DNA of 64,000 bases, from contig NZ_LGDY01000112.1 in the NCBI RefSeq assembly GCF_001279525.1, positions 1-64,000 on the forward strand, in the 5' to 3' direction. The notes under the pieces were generated by a model. It saw only the letters and a program-made list of their open reading frames with translations, ran no database searches and was not told the origin of the DNA. Shown here in pieces: positions 36,699 through 48,202 of this stretch. The translations under genes were made by a program, and so were the position numbers. Each line of letters opens with the position of its first letter. Position 1 is the first letter of the stretch. This DNA is from Nocardia sp. NRRL S-836 (lineage in GTDB: Bacteria > Actinomycetota > Actinomycetes > Mycobacteriales > Pseudonocardiaceae).

Positions 36699-37458
36699 CA
36701 GCGGTGCCGAGCGTGTCGGCCCTCCGCACCCCCGCCGGAAGGGTGACCGAGGCCCACCCCTGCCCTCCGACCAGCACGGACACGTCGGAGAGCTTCGTCA
36801 GCGGTACCTGGGTGGCGTACACCCGGTCGTGGGCCCACACGAACACCACGCGCGGTTTCAGCACCGTCACCGCGCTCAGCAGCGCGTCCCCCGGCACCCG
36901 CGCGCCGAGGTTGCGGGTCGCGCAGCCGTGCTCGGCGAGCGCCGCGGCCAGCACGTCCAGCGGCAGGCTGTGCTGCTCGTCGGGCGCGCACGCCAGCAGC
37001 ACCGATGGCGGACCGGTCGCCGCGGACGCCCGCATCGCGTCACCGATGCTCCTGCTCGCGAAGTGCTCGACCTCCACACCGGCCGCCGTCGTGGCGATCC
37101 GGTCACCCAGCTCGACCAGGAACGGCACCAGCACCGCGTCCCACGTGTGCACGACACCGTGCCGGGCGATCAGGTCCACGGCGACCCTGCGCATCTCGGC
37201 CGCGTCGAGCCTGGCCGCCGCTGCCTCGAAGTCCAGGTCGCCGGCGGACACCACGGTCGCGGCGGCCGACGCCGGCGACACCCCGGTCGAGGTCAGCTCG
37301 ACCATGCGCTTCAGCCGCGCGACGTCGTCCTCGCTGTAGCGGCGGTGTTTGCCCTCGGCTCGCGTGCTCGGACCGAGGCCGTAGCGCCGGTCCCACGTGC
37401 GCAGGGTCGTCGGCGACACGCCGAGCATCCGCGCGACCGCGCCCGCACTCCACTCCAC
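36673..37458 (-). CDS. MerR regulator with B12-binding domain (CarH/LitR-like)
   Basis: 261 aa. The N-terminal MerR helix-turn-helix ('SAGAVARMLGVSPTTLRTWD', 'RRYGLGPSTRAEGKHRRY') is followed by a B12-cap helical bundle ('VPFLVELGDRIATTAAGVEV', 'EHFASRSIGDAM') and a Rossmann-type B12 domain ('VLLACAPDEQHSLPLDVLAA', 'VLVGGQGWASVTLPAGVR'). CarH proteins sense light through adenosyl-B12 with a W-x9-E-H motif and a base-off E-x-H-x-x-G. Here E131-H132 are kept but the Trp is Ile121, and the lower motif is E-Q-H163-S-L-P, ending in Pro, not Gly. B12 binding is plausible; light sensing is uncertain. It likely represses itself and the tspO operon. Confidence 0.85.
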   Translation of the reverse strand: MEWSAGAVARMLGVSPTTLRTWDRRYGLGPSTRAEGKHRRYSEDDVARLKRMVELTSTGVSPASAAATVVSAGDLDFEAAAARLDAAEMRRVAVDLIARHGVVHTWDAVLVPFLVELGDRIATTAAGVEVEHFASRSIGDAMRASAATGPPSVLLACAPDEQHSLPLDVLAAALAEHGCATRNLGARVPGDALLSAVTVLKPRVVFVWAHDRVYATQVPLTKLSDVSVLVGGQGWASVTLPAGVRRADTLGTAVETILNRI

Positions 37459-37483
37459 GCGTTCACCCCCGCACTGTTCGCAT

Positions 37484-37496
37484 CGATTTTGAATCG
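37484..37496. promoter_or_regulatory. 13-bp operator upstream of the B12-MerR gene
   Basis: CGATTTTGAATCG, palindromic arms CGATT/AATCG around TTG, 26 bp before the start codon. It is an exact 13/13 inverted copy of the sequence in the tspO operon promoter (36680-36692). Confidence 0.8.
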
Positions 37497-37516
37497 TAAT
37501 GCCCCGAGCGCGAAAA

Positions 37517-37543
37517 CGGCCCCCGGCGCGACGCCGGGGGCCG
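37517..37543 (-). terminator. Strong terminator after ppm1
   Basis: CGGCCCCCGGCG-cga-CGCCGGGGGCCG, a perfect 12-bp stem with a 3-base loop, 31 bases after the ppm1 stop. A second CCGTCC/GGACGG hairpin lies between. Confidence 0.8.
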
Positions 37544-37573
37544 TCCGAACCCGTCCACTCCGGACGGGCGAGG

Positions 37574-38341
37574 TCACTTCCGCTTGCCGGCGAACAGCTC
37601 CCTGAGCTGGTTGCCGCGGCGGCGCAGGCCCCACTTCGTGACGCGGATCAGCGCCTCGCGGACGATGTTGCCGCTCATCTTCGACTCGCCGTACTCGCGC
37701 TCGCGGAACGTGATCGGCACCTCGCGCACGCGGAAGCCGAGCTCGATCGTGCGCCAGAGCAGGTCGATCTGGAAGCAGTAGCCGGCCGATGCGACCGAGG
37801 CGAGGTTGAGCTTGCGCAACGTGTCCGCGCGGAAGGCGCGGAACCCACCCGTCATGTCGCGGATGTTGGCGCCCAGCGCGATGCGGGAGTACAGCGACCC
37901 GCCGCGGGAGAGCACCTCGCGCTGCACCGGCCAGTTCACGACCTCGCCGCCGGGCACCCAGCGCGAGCCGATCACGAGGTCGGCCTGCGGCAGCGCGTCC
38001 AGCAGCCGGTGCAGCTGCTCGGGGGCGTGCGAGCCGTCAGCGTCCATTTCGCACACAACGCCGTACTCGCGTTCCAGCGCCCACTGGAAACCGGCCACGT
38101 AGGCGGCACCGAGGCCGGCCTTCTCCGTGCGGTGCATGACGTGGACGCGCTGGTCGGCGGCCGCCATCTCGTCGGCGAGCTGGCCGGTGCCATCGGGGCT
38201 GCCGTCGTCGACCACCAGCACGTGCACGTCGGGCAGTGCCGTGTGCAGCCTCTTGACGATCTTTCCGATGTTGTCCCGCTCGTTGTAGGTCGGGATCACC
38301 ACCAGCACCTGCCCGAGTTCCTGGTCAGGCTGCTGCGCCAT
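37574..38341 (-). CDS. ppm1: Polyprenol monophosphomannose synthase
   Basis: 255 aa from ATG 38341. GT2 glycosyltransferase: '[20 protein letters not shown]', '[19 protein letters not shown]', the DxD-type '[19 protein letters not shown]', '[18 protein letters not shown]' and '[14 protein letters not shown]'. It transfers mannose from GDP-mannose to polyprenyl phosphate, feeding protein O-mannosylation and lipoglycan assembly at the membrane. It overlaps the lnt stop by 17 bp. In mycobacteria Ppm1 and the N-acyltransferase are fused or adjacent, which supports both assignments. Confidence 0.9.
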   Translation of the reverse strand: MAQQPDQELGQVLVVIPTYNERDNIGKIVKRLHTALPDVHVLVVDDGSPDGTGQLADEMAAADQRVHVMHRTEKAGLGAAYVAGFQWALEREYGVVCEMDADGSHAPEQLHRLLDALPQADLVIGSRWVPGGEVVNWPVQREVLSRGGSLYSRIALGANIRDMTGGFRAFRADTLRKLNLASVASAGYCFQIDLLWRTIELGFRVREVPITFREREYGESKMSGNIVREALIRVTKWGLRRRGNQLRELFAGKRK

Positions 38342-39881
38342 TCGAGTCCTTCCGTCGTCGTGTGAAGCCCAGCGCCAACGCGACAAGGCCCGCAGCGGTC
38401 AACACCCACCCGGGCCAGGCTCCAAGCCAGGTCGCCAGCGTAGTCTGTGACCGCAGGGGCAGTTCCGCGACCAGTGCGTCGGGCACGAAAAGGCCAGTCT
38501 TCCGAGTGACCGAACCGTCGGGCCGCACGATCGCGCTGACCCCCGAGGTGGCGGCCACCACGACCGCCCGGCCGTGTTCCACGGCACGCACCCGTGACAT
38601 GGAAAGCTGCTGGTAGGTCATCTCCGTGCGGCCGAACGTGGCGTTGTTCGTGGGGATCGCGATGATCGTCGCGCCCGCCGTCACGGAGTCGCGGACCACT
38701 GAGTCGAACGCCACTTCGTAACATGTGTCAAGTGCGACCTGCGCGGGTCCCATCCGGAAGCCCTGGGCGTCGGTTCCGGCCTGGAACACGCCCGCCCGGT
38801 CCACATCGGACGAGAACAGCCGGAAGAACGACCGCATCGGCATCGTCTCGCCGAACGGCTGCAGCTTGCGCTTGGTGTAGGTGTCGGTGGCGCCCTTGTC
38901 CGGGTCCCACAGCACGACCTGGTTGCGCGGCAGCCCGTCGGTGCGGTCGACGACCACGGCACCGACCGCGATCGGTGCCTTGATGGCCTTCGCGGCGGTG
39001 TCGATCGCGGCCTTGGCGTCGGCGTTGCGGAACGGGTCGATGTCGGAGGAGTTCTCCGGCCAGATCACGACGTCCGGCTGCTTGACCTGGCCGGCGGCCA
39101 CGTCCGCGGCGAGCTCGATGGTCTTCTTGACGTGGTTGTCCAGCACGGCCCTGCGCTGGGCGTTGAAGTCGAGGCCCGCGCGCGGCACGTTGCCCTGGAT
39201 CGCGGCGACCGTGACGGTGCCCGCCGAGGCGTCCACCCCGACCGGCACGCCGAACCCGGCCACCAGCGGCACCACCAGCAGCGGCAGCCCCAGCTTCGGG
39301 TTGCGCGCCAGCCAGAACAGCCCGAACCCGCTCAGCACCACCGCGAACGACACCAGCGGCGCGCCACCGAGCGCGGCGAGCGGCAGGAACCACCCCTCCG
39401 ACTGCCCGAACGCGATCTTGCCCCAGGGGAAGCCGCCGAACGGGAAGACCTCGCGCAGCGCCTCGTCGGCCGACCACAGCAGTGCCGCCCACACCGGCCA
39501 GGCCCGCAGCCGTGACGTGAACGCCATCGCCGTCGTGCCGATGGAGATCATCAGGGCGCACGCCAGCGCCAGCGGCAGCCACGCGATCAGCCCGACGAAC
39601 TCCCCGGTCCACCGCAGCAACGGCACCATGAACCCGAGCCCGAACAGCAGCCCGTAGCCGAACCCGGCGCGCGCACGGCGGCCGTAGACCACGTACGCCA
39701 GCAGGGCGAACCCGACCGGCGCCAGGAACCACAGCGGGCGCGGCGGGAAGCTGAGGTAGATCAGCGCCCCACCGGCGACGGCGAGGACCATGCGCAACAG
39801 CACGGGCCCGCTGAACCGCCGGCGGCGTGCGGGCTTTTCCGGCGATTCCGGCGAATCCGGCGCCATCGGGGGTGCGACCAC
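38325..39881 (-). CDS. lnt: Apolipoprotein N-acyltransferase
   Basis: 518 aa. The N-terminal half has about seven membrane helices ('[20 protein letters not shown]', '[20 protein letters not shown]', '[20 protein letters not shown]'). The nitrilase domain carries the catalytic Glu in '[11 protein letters not shown]', Lys in '[11 protein letters not shown]' and Cys in '[13 protein letters not shown]'. It adds a third acyl chain to exported lipoproteins such as the solute-binding protein at 33634. Coupled to ppm1 by overlap. GTG 39881 is the longest start; ATG at 39866 is an alternative. Confidence 0.9.
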   Translation of the reverse strand: MVAPPMAPDSPESPEKPARRRRFSGPVLLRMVLAVAGGALIYLSFPPRPLWFLAPVGFALLAYVVYGRRARAGFGYGLLFGLGFMVPLLRWTGEFVGLIAWLPLALACALMISIGTTAMAFTSRLRAWPVWAALLWSADEALREVFPFGGFPWGKIAFGQSEGWFLPLAALGGAPLVSFAVVLSGFGLFWLARNPKLGLPLLVVPLVAGFGVPVGVDASAGTVTVAAIQGNVPRAGLDFNAQRRAVLDNHVKKTIELAADVAAGQVKQPDVVIWPENSSDIDPFRNADAKAAIDTAAKAIKAPIAVGAVVVDRTDGLPRNQVVLWDPDKGATDTYTKRKLQPFGETMPMRSFFRLFSSDVDRAGVFQAGTDAQGFRMGPAQVALDTCYEVAFDSVVRDSVTAGATIIAIPTNNATFGRTEMTYQQLSMSRVRAVEHGRAVVVAATSGVSAIVRPDGSVTRKTGLFVPDALVAELPLRSQTTLATWLGAWPGWVLTAAGLVALALGFTRRRKDSNGAAA

Positions 39882-39918
39882 CCGTTCAGCCTACGAGGCC
39901 CCGGAGTAGACAGGGTTC

Positions 39919-41304
39919 ATGACCTATGTCGATCTAGTCCTGGAGCGCCTCTCGACCGGCCCGGACCGCGAGGCCGTGATCGGCGGTGACACCCGGCTGA
40001 CCCGCGCGCAGGCCCGTGAGCTGCTGTTCCGGCTCGCCGACGGCCTCGCCCGCCGCGGGATCGGGCCCGGTGACGGCGTGGCGGTGTTCGTCGGCAACAC
40101 CCCGGAGGCCCTGCTGCTCACCGTCGCCGTGCACCTGCTGGGCGCCCGGCTCGTCTACGTGCCACCGGAGCCGGGCCCGCGCGAGCTGCGGGCGCTGGTC
40201 GAGCGGGCCGAGGTCGCTGCGGTGGTCGTTGACCCGGAGTTCAGCACCCGCCTCGACGGCTGGCACTTGGCCGACCTGCCCGGCGACCCGGTCGAACGCA
40301 CGCCGGCGGCGACGTTCACCACCGTCAGCTACACCGGCGGCACCACCGGCATGCCCAAGCTCGCCGTCCACGGCCCGCGCACGAGCAGCCGCTGGGGAGC
40401 GCTGCAGCAAGCACCCGCGCTCACCATGCTGTGCAACACGCTGATCACCCACGGCAGCGGCGCCGGTGTGTCGATCGCCGCGCTGGTCACCGGTTCGAAG
40501 CTGGTGCTCGGCCCCTCGACGTTCGACGCGGACACGTTCGTGCGGCTGGCCCGCGACGAGCAGGTCAACGCGACGTTCTTCGTGCCGCCGATGATGTACG
40601 AGGTGCTGGACCACCCCGACTGCCCCGGCCCGCAGTTCGTGAGCGTCATCCTCGGTGGTTCCCCGTTGGCACCGCACCGCCTGCGGCAGGCCATCGAGCG
40701 GTGGGGACCCGTTGTGCACCAGGGCTACGCCATGACCGAGGCCTTGCCGATCACGCTGATGCCCGCCGCGGCCGTCGACCTCGCCAAGCCGGACACGCTG
40801 CGCACGGTCGGCAAGGCCGACCCGGCCATGCAGGTCGAGGTGCGCGACGGCGACGTGTGGGTGCGCGGCCCGTACGTGATGCGGGGCTACTGGGGCGAAC
40901 CGCCGCTGAGCGAGACCAGCGACGGCTGGTTCAACACCGGCGACATGGGCTACCTCGACGACGACGGCTACCTCTACCTCAACGACCGCAGCAAGGACGT
41001 CATCGTCACCGGCCGCACCTCCGACAACGTGTACTCCCGGTTGCTGGACGACTTCCTCGTCACGTTGCCCGGAATCAGGCAGGCGGCCGCTGTATCGGCA
41101 CCCGATGAGAAAGTGGGCGAAGCCGTGCACCTGTACCTGGTGCTCGATGACGGGCACGAGCTCGATTTCGACGCGGTGCGGAGTTCGGTCATTGCCGAAC
41201 TGGGTGACCTTTACGCACCTCGGGACGTCACGGTGGTGCCCCAGCTGCCGCTGACGAAGGTGGGAAAGGTGGACAAACGCAAACTGCGGTCGTTGCTTCG
41301 GTAA
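39919..41304 (+). CDS. AMP-dependent acyl-CoA synthetase/ligase
   Basis: 461 aa. ANL superfamily: P-loop 'SYTGGTTGMPK' near 137-147, 'GYAMTE' (A5), 'DGWFNTGDMGYLDDDGYLYL' (A7) with 'NDRSKDVIVTGRTSDNVYSR', and the catalytic Lys in 'PLTKVGKVDKRKL'. It activates a carboxylic acid as acyl-AMP and then the CoA thioester. At 461 residues it is somewhat shorter than typical fatty acyl-CoA synthetases (about 500-550), mainly in the N-terminal domain. Followed after 29 bp by a TetR gene that may control it. Confidence 0.85.
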   Translation: MTYVDLVLERLSTGPDREAVIGGDTRLTRAQARELLFRLADGLARRGIGPGDGVAVFVGNTPEALLLTVAVHLLGARLVYVPPEPGPRELRALVERAEVAAVVVDPEFSTRLDGWHLADLPGDPVERTPAATFTTVSYTGGTTGMPKLAVHGPRTSSRWGALQQAPALTMLCNTLITHGSGAGVSIAALVTGSKLVLGPSTFDADTFVRLARDEQVNATFFVPPMMYEVLDHPDCPGPQFVSVILGGSPLAPHRLRQAIERWGPVVHQGYAMTEALPITLMPAAAVDLAKPDTLRTVGKADPAMQVEVRDGDVWVRGPYVMRGYWGEPPLSETSDGWFNTGDMGYLDDDGYLYLNDRSKDVIVTGRTSDNVYSRLLDDFLVTLPGIRQAAAVSAPDEKVGEAVHLYLVLDDGHELDFDAVRSSVIAELGDLYAPRDVTVVPQLPLTKVGKVDKRKLRSLLR

Positions 41305-41332
41305 GGTTTCGGAGTAAATCAGGAGGTGACGG

Positions 41333-41944
41333 ATGCCCCGTCCAAGCGTGGAAGCCGAACGCAAAGCGCAGATCCTCGTGTCCACCTGCAGGGTGATCGC
41401 CACCGAGGGCTTCCGCCACCTCCGCGTGTCCGACGTCGCCAGAGACGCGGGCGTCTCCGGCGGCACGGTCCACTACTACTTCGAGACCAAGCGGGAGCTG
41501 ACCGACGCCGCGTTCGCGCACTGCTTCGAGCAGTCGCTCAAGCGCCGCCGCTGGATCCTGGAGTCCGACGAGCCGCCGCTGTCCCGCCTGCGCATGGTCG
41601 TCGAGTCGTACCTGCCGCAGGGCGCGGAGACCGTCGAGGCGTGGAAGATCTGGGCCGAGCTGTGGGTCGAGGCGATCCGCAGCCCGGAGCTGCAGGAGCT
41701 CAACGAGCGCTTCTACGGCGAGTGGCGCGAGATCGTCGCGAGCATCTTCCGCGACGGCCAGGAGACCGGCGACATCCGGTCCGGCGACGACCCGGTGCTG
41801 CTGGCGAACATGCTGGTCAGCATGCTCGACGGGCTGGCGCTGCAGGTGCTGGCCGGCTCCAGGTCCATGACCGTCGACACCATGCGCGCCACGTGCCTGA
41901 GGTTCGTCGACCAGCTTTCAGGGGTATCCCAGGGCTGTCCCTGA
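41333..41944 (+). CDS. TetR family regulator
   Basis: 203 aa. N-terminal HTH 'AQILVSTCRVIATEGFRHLR', 'VSDVARDAGVSGGTVHYYFE', 'TKRELTDAAF' is a classic TetR/BetI-like motif. The C-terminal domain ('VEAWKIWAELWVEAIRSPEL') follows the BetI/AcrR_C pattern. It probably senses an acyl-CoA or small organic ligand and controls the synthetase upstream. No palindrome stands out nearby. Confidence 0.8.
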   Translation: MPRPSVEAERKAQILVSTCRVIATEGFRHLRVSDVARDAGVSGGTVHYYFETKRELTDAAFAHCFEQSLKRRRWILESDEPPLSRLRMVVESYLPQGAETVEAWKIWAELWVEAIRSPELQELNERFYGEWREIVASIFRDGQETGDIRSGDDPVLLANMLVSMLDGLALQVLAGSRSMTVDTMRATCLRFVDQLSGVSQGCP

Positions 41945-41979
41945 TGCAACAGGCAGACCGGCGGGAGCATTGTGGAGTC

Positions 41980-42174
41980 ATGACCACGACAGTTGCTTTG
42001 AGCAGGCCCAGGACCAACCGGATGATCGCGGGTGTGTGCGCGGGGCTCGCCCAGCGGTGGGGCATGAAGGCGGGCACGGTGCGCCTTTTGTTCGTGCTGT
42101 CGTGCCTCCTGCCCGGACCCCAGTTCGTCGTCTACCTCGTGCTCTGGGTGATCATGCCCGACCGCGGTTACTGA
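41980..42174 (+). CDS. Small PspC-domain membrane protein
   Basis: 64 aa from ATG 41980 with GGAG upstream. The PspC core is complete: 'RMIAGVCAGLAQRWGMKAGT', 'VRLLFVLSCLLPGPQFVVYL', 'VLWVIMPDRG'. One or two transmembrane helices. In phage-shock systems PspC senses envelope stress; in actinomycetes solitary PspC proteins of this size are common and their partners are unknown. A strong terminator follows. Confidence 0.85.
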   Translation: MTTTVALSRPRTNRMIAGVCAGLAQRWGMKAGTVRLLFVLSCLLPGPQFVVYLVLWVIMPDRGY

Positions 42175-42186
42175 TCCGCGACGCAC

Positions 42187-42228
42187 CGACGCGACCCGCG
42201 TGCCGAGCCCGGCACGCGGGTCGCGTCG
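42187..42228 (+). terminator. Perfect 18-bp terminator hairpin
   Basis: CGACGCGACCCGCGTGCC-gagccc-GGCACGCGGGTCGCGTCG: 18 perfectly paired bases and a 6-base loop, 13 bp after the pspC stop. Confidence 0.85.
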
Positions 42229-42292
42229 CATCCATTCCGCTTATGCGCAGCGTGTTGTAGAGGGCGTGTGCGAAATGCGGTAGAAGGTCCTC

Positions 42293-42847
42293 ATGGAGAT
42301 CACCGCCTTCCTGGACCGCAAGCTCGCCCGCCGGTTCCGCACCTACGACGCCGACGGCGACGGGTACATCGGGCGCGATGACTTCACATCGGCGGGGTTG
42401 CGGACCACGAGGGCGTTCGGGCTCGCCGACGACGACGCGAAGGCGGTCCGCTTCCACGCGGCGCTGACCGGGTTGTGGCGGCAGCTGTCCTCGGCGACCG
42501 ACACCGACCACGACGGCCGGATCAGCGTCGAGGAGTACAAGCAGGCGTTCGCGAACGGGCTGCTGGAGACACCGGAGTCGTTCGACGAGGGCTACCGGCC
42601 GTTCCTGGACGCGGTGATGGCGATCGCGGACGAGGACGGCGACGGCAAGCTCAGCGTCGAGGAGCACGTCAGGTGGACCGGCGCGTTGATGAACCTGCCG
42701 GAGGCGGACGCGCGGATGATCCACGACATGCTGTCCGACGAGGACGGGCTGCTGTCCACGAAGGCGTTGCTGGAGGCGATCCGGGAGTTCTACTTCTCCG
42801 AGGACCCGGCGGCGGCCGGCAACTGGCTGCTCGGTTCGCTGGACTGA
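42293..42847 (+). CDS. EF-hand calcium-binding protein (calerythrin-like)
   Basis: 184 aa. EF-hand loops: 'DADGDGYIGRDD', 'DTDHDGRISVEE' and 'DEDGDGKLSVEE' are canonical 12-residue calcium loops. The fourth site ('MLSDEDGLLSTKALLEA') has lost the D-x-D-x-D spacing. The layout EF1-EF2-EF3-(EF4) in about 185 aa matches bacterial calerythrin/sarcoplasmic-calcium-binding proteins, which buffer cytoplasmic calcium. A paralogue with four intact loops lies at 46042. The start 'MEITAFLDRKLARRF' is shared with it ('MTPFLDRKLNRRF'). Confidence 0.9.
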   Translation: MEITAFLDRKLARRFRTYDADGDGYIGRDDFTSAGLRTTRAFGLADDDAKAVRFHAALTGLWRQLSSATDTDHDGRISVEEYKQAFANGLLETPESFDEGYRPFLDAVMAIADEDGDGKLSVEEHVRWTGALMNLPEADARMIHDMLSDEDGLLSTKALLEAIREFYFSEDPAAAGNWLLGSLD

Positions 42848-42848
42848 C

Positions 42849-43565
42849 GTGCTGCTCAGGAGGTTGCAGGAGTACGCGGCAAGGGCTCAGCCGGCCGCGC
42901 ACGTCGAAGAGGCCGGTGGCTGGTGGCTGCGCCACTCCCCCGGCGACGCCTGGTGGGTGAGCGCGGTGCTGCCGCACGACCGGGAGGACCGGGTCGAGGC
43001 CGCGGAGAAGTTCTGCGCCGACCGCGGCGTCCCCGCGCGGTTCCAGATCACGCCGGGCGTGTGCGCGGACGACCTCGACGCGCGGCTGGCCGATCGGGGG
43101 TATGCGCGCAGCCAGGAGATGTCGTTGCAGATCGCGTCCACGGCCGACGTGATCCGGCAGGCCCACGCCGACGCCGGTGCCGTCACGACCAGGCCGGACG
43201 ACGGGTGGCTCGCGGCGTGGCACGAGGTGACCACGCGCGACACCGACGCCGAACGTGAGCTGCTCAGCCGGGTCGAGGCGCCGAGCGCGTACGCCTACGC
43301 GGAGGTCGACGACGAGGTGGTGGCCGTCGGGCGGGTCGTGGCGGAGAACGGCTGGGCCGGGGTGTTCGGCATGGCGACGCTCCCGCACGCACGTGGCCAG
43401 GGCGCCGCACGGTCCGTGCTGGCCGCATTGGCGTCGTGGGCGGCCGCGCGCGAGTCGAACCACATGTACCTGCAGATGGAGAAGGCCAACAAGGCGGCGT
43501 TCCGGCTCTACGAGCGGTCGGGGTTCCGCGAGGTGTGCACCTACCACTACCGCGTCCGCGAGTGA
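42849..43565 (+). CDS. GNAT family N-acetyltransferase
   Basis: 238 aa from GTG 42849, which overlaps no gene but starts two bases after the EF-hand stop, so the two are likely co-transcribed. The C-terminal GNAT core has 'AYAEVDDEVVAVGRVVAE', 'GWAGVFGMATLPHARGQGAA' (Q/R-x-x-G-x-G/A acetyl-CoA loop) and 'YLQMEKANKAAFRLYERSGF'. The N-terminal half ('AGGWWLRHSPGDAWWVSAVL') resembles the extra domain of two-domain GNATs. Substrate unknown. Confidence 0.85.
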   Translation: MLLRRLQEYAARAQPAAHVEEAGGWWLRHSPGDAWWVSAVLPHDREDRVEAAEKFCADRGVPARFQITPGVCADDLDARLADRGYARSQEMSLQIASTADVIRQAHADAGAVTTRPDDGWLAAWHEVTTRDTDAERELLSRVEAPSAYAYAEVDDEVVAVGRVVAENGWAGVFGMATLPHARGQGAARSVLAALASWAAARESNHMYLQMEKANKAAFRLYERSGFREVCTYHYRVRE

Positions 43566-43618
43566 CCGGTCAGGAATCAAGAAGCGCGCGGCAGCGGTCT
43601 CCGAGTTAGCTTGTCGCC

Positions 43619-46024
<2,406 letters not shown>

Positions 46025-46041
46025 ACGGGTACTAAGGGGTC

Positions 46042-46599
46042 ATGCAGATGACCCCTTTCCTGGACCGCAAGCTCAACCGCAGGTTCGAGACCTACGACAG
46101 CGACCAGGACGGGTACATCGAACGCTCGGACTTCGAGCTGGCGGCGGCACGGACGACCGCCGCGTTCGGAGTGGGCGACGACGACCGGAGGGCGAGGCGG
46201 TTCCGCGAGCACCTGCTGGGCGTGTGGGACCACCTCTCCGCCGTGACCGACACCAACGACGACGGCCGGATCAGCGTCGTGGAGTACAAGACGGCGTTCG
46301 CGAAGGGCCTGCTGGAACGCCCGGAGGCCTTCGACGACGTGTACGTGCCGTACCTCGACGCGTTGATGGCCGTCGCCGACCACGACGGTGACGGCCAGCT
46401 CAGCGCGGACGAGTACGTGCGGTGGACCACGGCGTGGATCAGCCTGCCGGAGGCCGACGCACGCGCCGTCCACGCGCGGCTCGACCACGACGGCGACGGG
46501 CTGATCGGCGCCGAGGACCTGCTGGCGGCGATCAGGGCGTTCTACTTCTCGGAGGACCAGGACGGGCCGGGCGCGTGGCTGCTCGGCGCGCTGGACTAG
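46042..46599 (+). CDS. EF-hand calcium-binding protein, four intact loops
   Basis: 185 aa starting 17 bp after the UvrA-like stop. Loops 'DSDQDGYIERSD', 'DTNDDGRISVVE', 'DHDGDGQLSADE' and 'DHDGDGLIGAED' all keep the D-x-D/N-x-D-G-x-I/L pattern, so four calcium sites are predicted. The C-terminus 'AFYFSEDQDGPGAWLLGALD' matches that of the paralogue at 42293 ('FYFSEDPAAAGNWLLGSLD'). Calcium buffering or sensing in the cytoplasm is the known role of the family. Its TAG overlaps the convergent SRPBCC stop. Confidence 0.9.
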   Translation: MQMTPFLDRKLNRRFETYDSDQDGYIERSDFELAAARTTAAFGVGDDDRRARRFREHLLGVWDHLSAVTDTNDDGRISVVEYKTAFAKGLLERPEAFDDVYVPYLDALMAVADHDGDGQLSADEYVRWTTAWISLPEADARAVHARLDHDGDGLIGAEDLLAAIRAFYFSEDQDGPGAWLLGALD

Positions 46600-47018
46600 C
46601 GCGTCTCGGCCGTCTTCCTGATCGAGGCGGCCTCCGTCTCGACGTACCGCTTCGTGAGTGACCGCGTCAGCAGCCAGGCGAGCCCGGCCACCGGGCCGGA
46701 CATCCGCAGCGCGAGGGTGAGCCTGGTTCCGTCGGGGTGGGGTTCGACGAGGTGGTCCGCGGTGATGGTGATGCCGGCCGACCTCGACTCCCAGGTGAAG
46801 GACGAGCCGTTCGTCAGCTCGGTGACCGTCCACACCGCAGGGGACAGCCGGGGTTGCTTCAGCCGGGTGCGCGAGCCGACCGCCAGCGGTCCGGCGTCGA
46901 GTCGTTCGACGGTGTCGACCGTCGGGATCCGCTCGGGCCAGCGCTCGACGTCGGCGACCACCTCCCAGACGCGCTCGGGTGGGGCTGCGATCGTCACCGC
47001 GTGCTGCAGTCCGGGCAT
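46596..47018 (-). CDS. SRPBCC (START-like) family protein
   Basis: 140 aa from ATG 47018. The helix-grip fold is evident from 'HAVTIAAPPERVWEVVADVE', 'RWPERIPTVDTVERLDAG', 'SRTRLKQPRLSPAVWTVTEL' and the long C-terminal helix 'LLTRSLTKRYVETEAASIRK'. Polyketide-cyclase/SRPBCC proteins hold a hydrophobic ligand; this small solitary form has no assigned ligand. Confidence 0.8.
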   Translation of the reverse strand: MPGLQHAVTIAAPPERVWEVVADVERWPERIPTVDTVERLDAGPLAVGSRTRLKQPRLSPAVWTVTELTNGSSFTWESRSAGITITADHLVEPHPDGTRLTLALRMSGPVAGLAWLLTRSLTKRYVETEAASIRKTAETR

Positions 47019-47043
47019 GGTCACGATTGTAGGACGGGTGCGG

Positions 47044-48183
47044 TCACCGGAACCGTTGATCGATCTCTTCCACCGCGGCTGCCGCGATCTCGGCGGCGGC
47101 CGCGCGTGGCCGTGGCGCGTCGACGATCCGGCCGACCAGCCGGCGCGTGGTCGTGCGGATCTTCGCGAACGCCGACTCCGCGGTGGGCTCGATGTCGCCG
47201 AACAACGTCCACCACCACCAGGAGTTCGTCGCGGAGTTGGCGACGACGTCCGGGATGACCAGCGCGTCGAGGAGGTCCTCTGCCTCGGCGGTGACCGGCA
47301 TGTTCGCGGCCTCGACGACCAGCTTGGCGCGCACGGACTTCGCGTTGTCCCGGTGGATCGCGTAGCTCGTGGCGGCGGGGACGAGCACGTCCGCCTCGAC
47401 GTCGAGCCACTCGTCGCGTCCTCGCTGGACGTCGGTGTCGCGCAGGCGGGACCGGTCGATGCCGCCGTGCGGATCACGGGACAGCAGAAGGGTTTCCACG
47501 TCGAGACCGGCGGGGTTGGCGACCACGCCGTGGACGTCGGCGAGCCCGACGACCGGGACACCGGCCTTCGCGAGGTACCGGGCCGTGGCGCCGCCCATCG
47601 AGCCGAAGCCCTGCACGAAAGCCGTGGGGTTGCTCAGCCCGAGCCGTTCGATGCCTTCGAGAGCAGCCTGCGCGACGCCGTAGCCGCCGACGAGCTCGTC
47701 CAGGCCGACGCCGTCGACCGTGACGGCGAAAGCGTCTGAAAGCCGTTGGCGGGCCTTGTGTTCATCGTCCAGCAGGGGGTACACGGCCTGGATGGACGAC
47801 TCCAGCCCGATCTTCGCGATGGCCGTGTCGATGGTGGACTGCCGCAGCCCCAGGTCCTCCCCCATCGTCCAGAACCGCTCGATGTACGGGGACATCGCGT
47901 AGAGGTAGGCCGTGAGCACGTCGAACGCTCTCGGGTCGTACGGGTCGAAGTCGATGCCGCCCTTGGCGCCGCCGAGCGGGACGTAACGCGCCTCGGGGTC
48001 GTAGTTGAGGGCTTCCTTGGCCGTCATGCCCTCCGCGAGCCCGCGCACCTCGTCGAGCGTGCAGCCCGCGCGCATCCGCAGCCCCCCGCTGCTGACCCCG
48101 CGCACCAGCCGGTCGATGACCAGGTAGCCGCGTGCGCCCGTGGCCGGGTCGGTCCAGGTGACCTGGAGGAAGCTCATCGGCAC
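47044..48183 (-). CDS. Glu/Leu/Phe/Val-type amino acid dehydrogenase
   Basis: 379 aa. The catalytic region 'YDPEARYVPLGGAKGGIDFD' has the G-G-A/G-K-G-G lysine loop. The NAD-binding half has 'AFVQGFGSMGGATARYLAKA' (G-x-G-x-x-G-like) followed by 'VVGLADVHG' and 'LVVEAANMPVTAEAEDLLDA', 'VVANSATNSWWWWTLFGDIE'. It deaminates an amino acid oxidatively. The N-terminal domain is shortened relative to glutamate dehydrogenase (about 420-450 aa). Sits 20 bp downstream of the rho paralogue, same strand. Confidence 0.85.
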   Translation of the reverse strand: MPMSFLQVTWTDPATGARGYLVIDRLVRGVSSGGLRMRAGCTLDEVRGLAEGMTAKEALNYDPEARYVPLGGAKGGIDFDPYDPRAFDVLTAYLYAMSPYIERFWTMGEDLGLRQSTIDTAIAKIGLESSIQAVYPLLDDEHKARQRLSDAFAVTVDGVGLDELVGGYGVAQAALEGIERLGLSNPTAFVQGFGSMGGATARYLAKAGVPVVGLADVHGVVANPAGLDVETLLLSRDPHGGIDRSRLRDTDVQRGRDEWLDVEADVLVPAATSYAIHRDNAKSVRAKLVVEAANMPVTAEAEDLLDALVIPDVVANSATNSWWWWTLFGDIEPTAESAFAKIRTTTRRLVGRIVDAPRPRAAAAEIAAAAVEEIDQRFR

Positions 48184-48202
48184 ATCTTGGCGCAGCCGTG
48201 CG

